The position numbers and the translations under genes were made by a program. From contig JADJGQ010000004.1 in the NCBI GenBank assembly GCA_016708025.1, positions 248,001-312,000 on the forward strand: a DNA stretch of 64,000 bases, read 5' to 3'. This DNA is from a bacterium. Its GTDB lineage: Bacteria; Zixibacteria; MSB-5A5; GN15; FEB-12. The notes below the pieces were generated by a model that saw only the letters and a list, made by a program, of their open reading frames with translations, was not told the origin of the DNA and ran no database searches. This document shows positions 45,701 through 52,540 of the stretch, in pieces. How positions within the stretch are numbered: position 1 is the stretch's first letter; every line of letters begins with the position of its first letter.

Positions 45701-47785
45701 CCTGACGGTTCATTTCGCCAGGTAGTCTTGGGACGCTATGACTCATACGGTGACACACTGCGCCATGACACTGTCCAGACGCTCGACTATCGATACACTC
45801 CTACGGGCTGGCTTGAGGCGATCAATGACCCTTCAGGTGTCTCGGCGAGCATGAGCGGATCCAGCGATCATTTTGGAATGAAGTTTAGCTACTTTCCAGA
45901 TTCAATTCAGGTAGGCTATTACAATGGGAGGGTTCGTTCCATTACCACAGCAAACTCTGCAGGGGTGTCGCCCATACAACACCTATGGAAGTACACTTAC
46001 AACGATCTTGGGTGGCTCACGAACGCAGACGATACTGCAGGAGGGAGCAATTCAGATCGGGCCTATAACTACAATACTCTCGGACAGCGTGTTAGACAGA
46101 TTGCCGGGGGCTCAGGTGCAACAGACTACACATACGATTCCTCTCCCGGTTCATCAAAGCTACTTTGGATCACTGGATCGGCAAGTACCAGGACCTTTGA
46201 TGTGCTAGGCAATCTTACGTCCGATGTCTCTAGGGGGGTCAACAATCTGATTTACGACTACCGCAATTTGCTGGTCAACAGCTATTCCGCGCCGAACATC
46301 CCCGGAGGCGCGCAAACCAACGTAGTTTGCGTATACGATGAAACCGGGCAACGAATCAAGAAAGGATACAGCTACAATTTCTGGGCTGATTGCCCAGGCC
46401 CGGACGGCGGATTGGAGCTACAGGGAATGGGCGGCGAGACCATATCCCTGACTGAGAGTCAGGACACGCTTGGCACTCTGCTCGTCAACGATACCTCTAC
46501 ATCCGGAGAAGGGACAAATTCGTCAATTCCTAGCCAGTGTCTTTATACTGCGGCTGCTGCAACGTTTTATCTGTATGATGGCGGTGTCCTACTGGCTACT
46601 TTTGACCAAACTGACAAAGTGATTGATATGTTTGTCAATGGTTCATCGGGACGAATTGCCAGCTACTATCAGAATAAGGACTCGCTACTTTACTACTTTG
46701 TGGCAGACAATGTAGGTTCCACTAGGCTTGTTGTTAAGGGAGTGCCGAAACAAGCGCCGCAGGTGGCAGAATACTACAATTACTATCCGTTTGGAGAAAT
46801 GCAACAATCGTGGGGAAACTATCCGACCGCATTCAAGTTTTCAAGTAAAGAGCATGATCAGCATGGCGGATTCAACTTCCACTATTTCGGTGCCCGTTAT
46901 TACGATCCCGCGCTTGGGCAGTTCTCGTCGATCGATGCGGCAGGCCAGTTTGCAAGTGGATACGTATACGGCGGGAATAATCCGATTTCCACAACCGACC
47001 GTGACGGAAACTTAGCATGGTTTGTGGCCGCCGCACTTTGGACTGCAGCGGATTACGGCATTGAGGCTTTTACAACCGGAAAGCTTCCTGATTGGACACT
47101 CAGAGACTTGGCGATCAACTACGTCACGAATGTTGCCACAGTAGGAATAGGAAGAATGAAAGGTGTCAAGGATGGAGCGAAAATAGTAGCAACATCATTA
47201 GTTGATACGGCGAGCGAGTATTTGAAAGATCTTGGCGACGGAAAGGTGAAGCCAATAGGAGATTACATCAACAAAGCAGGTACTTCTATTGCTTTTGGAT
47301 TTGCAATGAAGTGGATTTCGAATCGGGCCAAAGAGACTGTCGATGATACTGCTGACAAGGCTAAGCAGAAGGCAGAAGATGAGCTTTCAAAGTCTGCTAA
47401 GAAACGAATGAAGGAAGTTGGGTTATCGCCTGCCGATCTTGAGGATCTTCCACCTTCACAGATGGACCGAGCACTCTCTAGAAAACCAAGCGTTCAAAAG
47501 TATGTTACAACTGCAAATAGAGTTAATAAGATCCAAGAAGGCAGTCATGTGGCAATAGATGCTGCCGCCGAGGTTACGACAAGAGCAGGTGAAAGGGGTA
47601 TGGAACTTCTGTCACGGTGTCCGGGTGAGATGGTAGTAAACAACAGCGAAATCGGCCAAGCTGCGATTAATTCGATGAGTACATCCATTCAGATATTTGA
47701 TCCGAAGTCTCTTCTCAGGGGACAGAGCTTTTACGTCCCTTATACGAATTTTCCAGATGCAACTTCCACAAACTACATTTACTAG
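39746..47785 (+). CDS. Giant RHS / SpvB-like polymorphic toxin candidate
   Basis: 2679 residues with a signal peptide (to about residue 25). The N-terminal region (F-S-M-G-I-P-S-I-L) resembles the SpvB/TcaC-type start of insecticidal-toxin-like RHS proteins. A YD-repeat region follows. A carbohydrate-binding-module-like insertion spans about 1215-1385 (V-V-Q-D-F-E-Q-P-S-N-W to Y-A-V-F-D-D-L-R-F). The RHS core lies about 2340-2425 (Y-Y-P-F-G-E, Y-F-G-A-R-Y-Y-D-P, Y-V-Y-G-G-N-N-P, D-R-D-G-N). The roughly 255 residues after the core are an unrecognised tip with a hydrophobic and coiled-coil character. In this family the core self-cleaves and the tip is the toxin. AGGGG lies before the ATG. A small membrane protein gene follows 12 bp downstream. 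Confidence 0.8.
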   Translation: MKSQASTWISVVLLTIGLAIGAFGQEVKYSIVGTAASINYGATSASEFKSVFDAGAGATPAGTVDNFTGQHKESFPLCALSGRGGIGISLALDYDGNVSRIAKEENRLAQASPFGLGFSMGIPSILSDQRGTTDISDDFYFLIENNNKIPLTPLDDSSYILQDARPWVIVRHHGNVHGITQVIGWTIKLPDASLLRFGDYTTASSTWNATRNILFYGNYVGTGITPSDEPYAFQWDLKTVSDVESKNVLTFSYLQERAHLRVNNNGVSDTSIHRYTQASYVEYIGAPDGAGLLFLYSSPRSDVQSFYGSNNYEFYHKKHLAEIRVLSASEVVSSRLKFDFGYLNPERGSALKKLLLTGITQQSGDATQNMPAIRFEYVTDSASSVIGSIRRIYYPSGSFKSIHYSALHESENYSQLDMQVVDSAHYDFGTQGDLSSIFVSDNQFLQRDLYGARPVLYGRWDGYWHIDSMPWSVNMLQGSIPAVSPDGWFAFCPADSNRIILKRWMDGYWRDETVVDTIWPRVDRVGTTNVPVIVPGKNSFLYLTGSWDDHYNHRHLQTAHYFRWDGRVWKRVWVGSGYFIPEDGYEFDSDRFILRTESFSDVSYVLGGYNYSLQQLVTDTVDVEDGPMAFDPGPTHASGSSYFAFGNVDSLYIADWSGTSWALQTLAPYPDSTTLQNVSATANGIAYSFVERGFDYPLHYYSGFASTDGTTWVMKSLPDQGTSETKLFSGSNHYLYQQLSPGGAKIFEWRDTGWAIDDTVPVLPDHARPFANGEMYSIAYPREVYSSNYVKRYAGNGAWDDTYWFSQDVAEIGATDDYIVYAQDPDIWLRSYKSYYKGTSAITRKIDTLQLSGSVCYSTPARRAQFYCLPDNFYREMRYIKDIDPGLGQTCQPWKDVFAHKLVDTLFNGKPEAMVVSEVRSYRYIGDPNPVRQQYNYYAGLLDASARNMNFGKVRVTLPYDGTYPEAYTYHYYYNDIDSARFIDPGVWSKIPRNMLNLADASRFGVDNGGYSLDGVEYLSHAFTVGDSEARCQDTSISYFSVVRPFDTLPDVERMVVDSTHAIQDSLPSDMRFHYDSFSGQITATWRRYVPAGTWLIDSIQYGIHGGDSAVFKSDNALSTVISRKSYLRAVDSSYTLLNRDSTTWLKNGSWRPNESFVWRDPNTGSGISTGSYPTSGAFDEYGNVICRVSTDGTYEASKYAANGTYATTTVLNARPEEFVVQDFEQPSNWDNWSIGTGAYAYFVGDTVVHSGYKAFKILDNPSTIEKNWGPSRIISRADLTDSMYFFSGWAKANHAVLVFCFCMDDAGQTCSGGYKYLTFDSAKFGGGQWTRIEGLFDLHDQMAPGSTCFTKLRFQVVLADDGSAVTGDYAVFDDLRFHPYRASVSTKWIDLDSGLCMVAAGSDNLPATTNLDRFGRTKEALDARGKKLSAFEYSNTIWRDSIELKVEQHYPETGRKDTTIFMDSAQTIAWSVHAEEGYADRRIQAALLHNGTVIRNFTCLTDCYQNATGTLTVLPGDALRIIVDVESNGNMRSPDPDWDLVVALSYFRPYYDPDSPEYVRTYTFGESKDTLSSVSFYDPWGRLLQARVRDSINSQERTTVSGISTVNARGQTVKSFKAYHDLIAPSALDDYSPFEEAVTEVRHFYSDTANEGPNCEGYPYVESAYSKRTRSRVDSLGRAGATLQIASTRPTKILYGVDGSTADTLRSFSRTIDPDSVVSEGIADHWGRYELKRQRFEDSLGNEQWISVSTERDLPTRLSVTKFNTGASIVSLDSSHQNAIGQNDWTWKVDYGQIRMLYDRSGNLRFMQNDKRLAEHKAVYFKYDKLGRKVEEGLVSDTLFSQSKADDPNAPSSQSTVAYRWFYDYYKRGTGAAIVAPGRLVRVESGDTLYYRNYRFFPNENYDEEVVKLPQGAVGKKKIIRHFYHPDGNIRKLVVYTDSASSTSWRAFNYTYDALGRLQSIRKASLLDGLPSEDTLTYVTYNYNPDGSFRQVVLGRYDSYGDTLRHDTVQTLDYRYTPTGWLEAINDPSGVSASMSGSSDHFGMKFSYFPDSIQVGYYNGRVRSITTANSAGVSPIQHLWKYTYNDLGWLTNADDTAGGSNSDRAYNYNTLGQRVRQIAGGSGATDYTYDSSPGSSKLLWITGSASTRTFDVLGNLTSDVSRGVNNLIYDYRNLLVNSYSAPNIPGGAQTNVVCVYDETGQRIKKGYSYNFWADCPGPDGGLELQGMGGETISLTESQDTLGTLLVNDTSTSGEGTNSSIPSQCLYTAAAATFYLYDGGVLLATFDQTDKVIDMFVNGSSGRIASYYQNKDSLLYYFVADNVGSTRLVVKGVPKQAPQVAEYYNYYPFGEMQQSWGNYPTAFKFSSKEHDQHGGFNFHYFGARYYDPALGQFSSIDAAGQFASGYVYGGNNPISTTDRDGNLAWFVAAALWTAADYGIEAFTTGKLPDWTLRDLAINYVTNVATVGIGRMKGVKDGAKIVATSLVDTASEYLKDLGDGKVKPIGDYINKAGTSIAFGFAMKWISNRAKETVDDTADKAKQKAEDELSKSAKKRMKEVGLSPADLEDLPPSQMDRALSRKPSVQKYVTTANRVNKIQEGSHVAIDAAAEVTTRAGERGMELLSRCPGEMVVNNSEIGQAAINSMSTSIQIFDPKSLLRGQSFYVPYTNFPDATSTNYIY

Positions 47786-47797
47786 CGATTTGACAAC

Positions 47798-48217
47798 ATG
47801 AATAATCCTACACATCAGAAAGAAAAACTCAAGAAAGTGACGAGGGGGCAACTTGGCTCTTTATGTTTCATAGTAGGTTGGTACATTTACATGTGGTTTC
47901 AGGAGTGGCGTGGAACGATGTTACTGTCCACGTGGGGTTCGTTGCCGATCATTGGACTGTGTCAGGGGGCATTGATCGGAAAGTTCGCGTTGTTGACGGT
48001 TGGCACGAAAGAACGAGTGATTGAACGCCAGATGCTGATAGAGCATAATTTTGGATCACGTATGAGGGTTGTCGGGTACGGAGTTCTTGTCTTATTGGCA
48101 GCATTACATTGGTATATTGTCATTCATAGTCCCGAGGAATTGAGACCTGTACAGCTTCGTACCATTGTTTTTCTGACCATATTAACAGCAGGGTATAAAT
48201 TCTGGAATGAGAGATAG
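47798..48217 (+). CDS. Small polytopic membrane protein, candidate immunity protein
   Basis: 139 residues with about four hydrophobic helices (G-S-L-C-F-I-V-G-W-Y-I-Y, L-P-I-I-G-L-C-Q-G-A-L-I-G, V-V-G-Y-G-V-L-V-L-L-A-A and I-V-F-L-T-I-L-T-A-G-Y). It starts 12 bp after the RHS stop. In polymorphic toxin loci the gene directly after the toxin tip is usually the immunity gene, which supports that role by position only. No family recognised. Confidence 0.5.
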   Translation: MNNPTHQKEKLKKVTRGQLGSLCFIVGWYIYMWFQEWRGTMLLSTWGSLPIIGLCQGALIGKFALLTVGTKERVIERQMLIEHNFGSRMRVVGYGVLVLLAALHWYIVIHSPEELRPVQLRTIVFLTILTAGYKFWNER

Positions 48218-48915
48218 AGAGATTTATTAAAGTTTGGGCATGTGCTTGTTGACGGAATCATAGCGGAGATGACGATGGTATACAAAGAGTTTTGTGATAT
48301 CATCGTGAATACGGTATGACCGACAATCGTATTGGCTGTAGGTGGCGGGAGCTATTAGTGAACCTCGCCCACCATGGAACGTTTCGGGTCGGGCCCGTGG
48401 TCTCCAGCGCCCTACCTGTATGTTGGGCTTCTTATAAGCCGCTGTACCTAAAGGGTGGCCCAGCACCGCCATTCCTTGTGTGAGAATCTCTGCCGGCAGA
48501 TCCTTGGCTCAGCGTGACCATGCCTTCCAAATCGGTTGTACAGCCCGGACCGTGGCCCGGTGGGAGAGGTGACTCTTCTGGTCCCAGCATCGGCTTGTCT
48601 GTTGCGAACATTCAGTAGCTGGGCTTGCCGTAGCAGCCCGGGAGGGAGCCGTACAACCGCCCGTTGCTCCTTGCGCTGCTCTGCCTGGTACAGCCGCTTA
48701 GCTCGCGCACTGGCTGCATCCTGCATTGCTTCTTCCTGAATGCGTGTGAGCGTTGCGCGAGGGTGGGCTCTCCCAAGTTTTCCTGGTAGTAGTTTCGAAT
48801 ATCCTAGATTCGAGTGAGACAGATGCTCCTCTATAAGGGTGAGCAGCACTCTGGTACAAAAGAACGCTCAATGATTTGCTACCAATTGAAGTCATAAATA
48901 TGAAGTGAGGAAGGA
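48218..48915. other. GC-rich stretch of unknown nature, possible element remnant or structured RNA
   Basis: About 700 bp with richer GC than its neighbours. Overlapping open frames on both strands have no ribosome sites and no family I recognise. It contains a perfect 9-bp inverted repeat CGGTTGTAC/GTACAACCG (48533-48541 with 48651-48659) enclosing further GGGCT/AGCCC pairing. A decayed mobile element or a non-coding RNA are both possible. Confidence 0.35.
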
Positions 48916-49395
48916 TTATCGCGTAATTGCGTCATCGATAATGGCCTTGAGTTCTCCCGTCTGGTCAATTTGCCACTTGTCAATTGCCGGATCGTCGTCG
49001 AGGCGTTCAGCAGTTGCCATGGCCGTGAAGTGATCCAGATCGCCGGTGATTTCGTAAGTATAACGAGCTGACTTCATGATCTCGACTCCGATGCTGTCAA
49101 AGGCATAAGGATTATCTTTACTCGCGGCGAATCCGGCGGCCGGGATCCAGTAGCGGTCGTTGTTCTGGAAATGCGAACGCTCCATCAGATATATCTGATG
49201 GAGCAGTTCCTTGGCTTCGGTCTGCTTTGCTTTAGTTGTTGAACTCATGTACATCGGGATGGCAATCCCGGCCAAAATGCCAATGATTACTAATACGATC
49301 AGCAGTTCGACCAGCGAAAAGCCACGCTGATTGCGCCGAAGTACTTTCCGGGCACGTTGTGGTTTGTTAATGAGAGGAAAGTTTGAAGTATACAT
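48916..49395 (-). CDS. Type IV pilin-like protein (GspG/PilA-like)
   Basis: 159 residues. The prepilin cleavage site is Gly25 before F-S-L-V-E-L-L-I-V-L-V-I-I-G-I-L, the classic class III signal with Glu at +5; the leader is long and basic. The globular part ends in a Tyr-rich strand (R-Y-T-Y-E-I-T-G). A TGAGGA ribosome site precedes the ATG. It is the last gene of the nine-gene minus-strand cluster and overlaps the upstream gene's end, so is probably the major subunit or pseudopilin. Confidence 0.85.
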   Translation of the reverse strand: MYTSNFPLINKPQRARKVLRRNQRGFSLVELLIVLVIIGILAGIAIPMYMSSTTKAKQTEAKELLHQIYLMERSHFQNNDRYWIPAAGFAASKDNPYAFDSIGVEIMKSARYTYEITGDLDHFTAMATAERLDDDPAIDKWQIDQTGELKAIIDDAITR

Positions 49396-49894
49396 GGTCG
49401 TTCCTCAGGATGCTAATCAGAGAGTCGCTCTTTTCTCCCCGAGAGGTCACTACAATTCTCAGTCGGTACAGACCGTGTGGGTCTGTTATTCCATTTGTGG
49501 ATAAGATACTATCTGCCTGTGCTGTTCGCAATCCGAATTCGTGAAGAGCCAAGGCTGTCACGGACACACCGGAGCGCCCGAAGCGGATACCGTTCCGCAT
49601 GAAGATGCCGTCTTTCCAGCTATAGGTGATTTGCCGACCGCTAGTATTAATCACCAAGCTGTCCTGAAACTGGCCAATGTCAGACGCCTGGACGGCGGAC
49701 TTCTCCAGTTCTCCGGCGAGAAAGGCCAGTTCTTCGGAGAGGATATCCTGCTTCTCCCACCCTGCCAGGTAGCGCTGGAGAAAGATAGTTGCCGAGACGA
49801 TCGCAACCAACACGACCCCCGAGATTGCCATAGCAACCAGGAGTTCAGTGAGGGTCATTCCTTTATGGTTTGTAAGATAACGCATATTCACCAT
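49367..49894 (-). CDS. Prepilin-type protein (GspJ/PilW-like)
   Basis: 175 residues. The leader ends at Gly12 before M-T-L-T-E-L-L-V-A-M-A-I-S-G-V-V-L-V, a class III prepilin signal. The remainder is beta-rich with an S-W-K-D-G-I-F-M-R-N-G-I-R-F strand pair typical of minor pseudopilins. It overlaps the preceding gene by 32 bp and the next by 29 bp. A second ATG three codons in is possible as the start. Probably a minor subunit at the tip. Confidence 0.7.
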   Translation of the reverse strand: MVNMRYLTNHKGMTLTELLVAMAISGVVLVAIVSATIFLQRYLAGWEKQDILSEELAFLAGELEKSAVQASDIGQFQDSLVINTSGRQITYSWKDGIFMRNGIRFGRSGVSVTALALHEFGLRTAQADSILSTNGITDPHGLYRLRIVVTSRGEKSDSLISILRNDHVYFKLSSH

Positions 49895-50237
49895 AGAAAT
49901 CGGCCAATAAAGAGCCGGTTTTGGTTCGGGTGACAGTCACATGGACTTTGGCCAACCGGCCGTCCAGTTCGATGCGTCTGGCCACGCTGAACTGTAATCC
50001 AGACATCTGTACGGTGGTATCTCCAGAAAGAGTATCCAATCTAGCTTGCGAAAGGGTAACTGTTTGCTGCGCCAAATATCGCCCAAGGGTCAACTCCCTC
50101 GTCGAGAACTTGGCGGTGCTATTGCTGACCAAGGCTATTAGGAGCGAGAACCCGATCATGAAGACAGCCGCGGCGACCAACACTTCAATAATGGTCATTC
50201 CGTGTTGATTCAATCTCTTGGCTATGGGTGGTGTCAT
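49863..50237 (-). CDS. Prepilin-type protein (GspI/PilV-like)
   Basis: 124 residues. Gly13 precedes M-T-I-I-E-V-L-V-A-A-A-V-F, a class III prepilin signal with Glu at +5. The short globular part (V-Q-M-S-G-L-Q-F-S-V and V-H-V-T-V-T-R-T) matches the size of GspI or PilV-type minor pilins. Overlaps by 4 bp with the GspK-like gene and by 32 bp with the GspJ-like gene. Confidence 0.7.
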   Translation of the reverse strand: MTPPIAKRLNQHGMTIIEVLVAAAVFMIGFSLLIALVSNSTAKFSTRELTLGRYLAQQTVTLSQARLDTLSGDTTVQMSGLQFSVARRIELDGRLAKVHVTVTRTKTGSLLADFYGEYALSYKP

Positions 50238-51607
50238 CGCGCCACCATCTGTCGTATTAGTCGAAGACGACTACCATCAGACCTGCCCAGAACCGGAAGC
50301 GCCGGCGGATAGTCAAGTTGCCTCCGGTCGATGCGACAGTCCTTCAACCAATTGATATAGGTGTTAAGTGGCTGTTCATACAGAAAGTCTTCGGTGATGA
50401 TCGTTCCATTCAGCCGTCCGCGCAGTTCCGAGTAGCCATCGCTCATGATAGCTCCGGTAAAGACAGAGCCAGTATCGAGATAGATCTTGGCATTGAGAGT
50501 CTGTAAGAATCCGTTCGATGACAGGAAGCACGTTCCTTCGAGCGTTCCTTTCCCTCCGATCCAGATCCCGCAGGTATCAGTTTCGGTCGAGTCGTTCAAG
50601 TGAACCTGTAGCAGAGCGGGGAATTGAAGATTAGCTTTCTCCGTAATGGAAATTCGTCCGTTGCTCAGAGCCGTCCCCGCCAGAGTTGCTTGTCCTTTCA
50701 GCAATATGGAATCCGGCGTGAAGAGAAGTGCATCGACAAATGCCGAGTCGCACAGCAGAATGGGACCATCACTGCAAATTCGAAGCGGCCCCAGGATTCG
50801 TGTCGAACCTTTGATGGTTACTCCTCCCTGGACAATTAAGGTCGTGACGACATCGAGATGATCAATAGCCAGGCCGTCTATCTCAAGGTCACCATCAATT
50901 TGGACAACCCCTCCAACCTGGAAGGGGAGTTTTTCGCCACCCCTCCAAATCTGACTGCCATGCATGAACCTATCCACCTGTTGTCGGACACGAGCCAGGT
51001 CTGCGTAGAAGCTTTGCAGCAACGTTGTATCCACATGTGGTGGTTCAAGCTGTTGGTGTTGTCGTACTGCGCCTGTATGGAAATACTCGGAAGTGATGTC
51101 CTCGCCCTGAATTCGGCCGCTGGCCATCCCTTGTGGGCCAGTGTGCACGTCACCCCGAATACTGCTGTGCCCGGCAACCATTAGCGGGTACCGTTCATCG
51201 CAAACAATGATGGCGGCATCGAATAGAGAGGAGGGGCTGGTACCCAGGAAAGCGAAGGCGGTGACTTTTTGGTTGGCCTGTCTTCCGATTGAACTGACGA
51301 GAAGACTCGCTCCCCAGGGGTAACTCTCTACTTCAAAATTTCCGCCATTGGGAGCTATCACTGGTCCTATTTTGCACAACAGTGAATCGGACCTCGCAGT
51401 AGCCAGAAATCGCTGAATCCCTGCCTCAGCCAGCAGCTCCGCACTTTGGTGGTTACGAGCTTTGATATGCTGGCTGTAGCGGGACAAGCTATAGGTGAGC
51501 ACCGCCAGGAAAGTAACCATCAGAAACAGAAGGATTGCCAAAACCGGCACCAAGACTGTCCCGACAGACTTACTTGCGCTCGATACCGCGAAGCCAGAGC
51601 GTATCAC
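50234..51607 (-). CDS. PilX/GspK-like protein fused to a bactofilin-like beta domain
   Basis: 457 residues from GTG 51607, chosen for the CAGGAGAA site seven bases upstream; the longer frame overlaps the next gene. The N-terminal hydrophobic helix (V-L-V-P-V-L-A-I-L-L-F-L-M-V-T-F-L) and short polar stretch fit PilX/GspK-type large minor pseudopilins. The rest (about 150-420) has repeated short strands with Gly turns (G-D-L-E-I-D-G, G-G-V-T-I-K-G, G-K-G-T-L-E-G, Y-S-E-L-R-G-R-L-N-G) like polymer-forming bactofilin folds. I do not know a described equivalent. Confidence 0.65.
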   Translation of the reverse strand: MIRSGFAVSSASKSVGTVLVPVLAILLFLMVTFLAVLTYSLSRYSQHIKARNHQSAELLAEAGIQRFLATARSDSLLCKIGPVIAPNGGNFEVESYPWGASLLVSSIGRQANQKVTAFAFLGTSPSSLFDAAIIVCDERYPLMVAGHSSIRGDVHTGPQGMASGRIQGEDITSEYFHTGAVRQHQQLEPPHVDTTLLQSFYADLARVRQQVDRFMHGSQIWRGGEKLPFQVGGVVQIDGDLEIDGLAIDHLDVVTTLIVQGGVTIKGSTRILGPLRICSDGPILLCDSAFVDALLFTPDSILLKGQATLAGTALSNGRISITEKANLQFPALLQVHLNDSTETDTCGIWIGGKGTLEGTCFLSSNGFLQTLNAKIYLDTGSVFTGAIMSDGYSELRGRLNGTIITEDFLYEQPLNTYINWLKDCRIDRRQLDYPPALPVLGRSDGSRLRLIRQMVAR

Positions 51608-52043
51608 GCCAATTCTCCTGAGATGCAATTGTGTACTTATCGGTAATCGTCTGGACTTCCCACCTACCGAGACTGTCTCCGACAGCACACACTGTCGTTT
51701 TCCCCTCATGGTTGCTGAACACGGCGGTTGAGCGTTTCTTGGTTTTCACGATTCCGACCAGTTGCCAGACTTCGTGGGCAGACTCCGGGACTACCGGAGA
51801 TGGCAACGCCTCGAGTGTGTCGGCTTCGTTTATCTCTTCTACCTGTCGCAACACAAACGGGTTAATCTTGGGTGGCTGATAGACAAGGGCCCGTTTGGAG
51901 TCGACAGGTGGCCGTATCGGCTCAACAATGGCAGCTTCTTCAACACTTTGCGATGTGAGCAACTGCAGGTTTCCCCACCAGATATACAATGCTACCGCCA
52001 CAAGTGCGGTGAGAAGGATTTTCTTGATTCGATTGGCGGTCAT
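51570..52043 (-). CDS. GspC/PilP-like inner-membrane protein
   Basis: 157 residues. An N-terminal helix (K-I-L-L-T-A-L-V-A-V-A-L-Y-I-W-W), a Pro-rich linker with the N-P-F motif (K-I-N-P-F-V-L), then a small beta domain (L-V-G-I-V...A-V-F-S-N-H-E-G-K-T and C-A-V-G-D-S-L-G-R-W-E-V) typical of PilP and the GspC HR region, which link the inner-membrane platform to the secretin. The gene overlaps the GspK-like start by 38 bp. Confidence 0.7.
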   Translation of the reverse strand: MTANRIKKILLTALVAVALYIWWGNLQLLTSQSVEEAAIVEPIRPPVDSKRALVYQPPKINPFVLRQVEEINEADTLEALPSPVVPESAHEVWQLVGIVKTKKRSTAVFSNHEGKTTVCAVGDSLGRWEVQTITDKYTIASQENWRDTLWLRGIERK

Positions 52044-52540
52044 GGCGCCGCGACCTCAATAGAGAGAGACAAAATAACTGTTTGCCCTGAGAGGTTGGTC
52101 CGCTGCAAAGTTGCCTGACTGAGCCGAAGTTGAAACTGATTCTCCAACTCGTGGAGAAAGGGCACAGCCTCAAACACTGATCCGACCATTGATACATTAT
52201 AGGAAGGGTTAGAGGTTAATCTGTCACGTCCGGTCAACATGACACGTTCAATTCTTCGGGTGTCCAGATTGTGCTGCCAGGCAAGTTCTTCAATTTGCTG
52301 TAGAGTGGGGGGGATGCCGGATCGGGATTGCGTAAGAATCTGAAGAGTCTTGAGAGAATCCGTCAATTGTTCGATCCGTCGTTCGAGTTGTTGGCTGTCG
52401 GCCAGCGCTGATTCAGAAATTTGGTGTAGCTGCCACTGCTCCAGACTGGCCGTCGCGGTCAGGTGAATGCAATAACCAATTCCCACTGCGACTATCATAC
52501 CTGCAGTCAGCGCCGTTGCAAGGATTCGTCCCGAATTCAT
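52040..52540 (-). CDS. PilO/GspM-like inner-membrane protein
   Basis: 166 residues. One N-terminal membrane helix (A-T-A-L-T-A-G-M-I-V-A-V-G-I-G), a coiled-coil (L-E-R-R-I-E-Q-L-T-D-S-L-K-T-L), then a ferredoxin-like alpha/beta domain (Y-N-V-S-M-V-G-S-V-F-E-A-V and V-I-L-S-L-S-I-E-V). This is the PilO/GspM layout that dimerises with the PilN/GspL partner. It overlaps both neighbours by 4 bp. Confidence 0.7.
   Translation of the reverse strand: MNSGRILATALTAGMIVAVGIGYCIHLTATASLEQWQLHQISESALADSQQLERRIEQLTDSLKTLQILTQSRSGIPPTLQQIEELAWQHNLDTRRIERVMLTGRDRLTSNPSYNVSMVGSVFEAVPFLHELENQFQLRLSQATLQRTNLSGQTVILSLSIEVAAP

Noticed and set aside
48448..48849. 133-codon minus-strand frame in the GC-rich stretch
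   Set aside because: No ribosome site and no family match that I can recognise; kept only as an unexplained region.
51608..51709. Upstream extension of the GspK-like gene
   Set aside because: Lies entirely within the GspC/PilP-like gene; the GTG at 51607 has the ribosome site.
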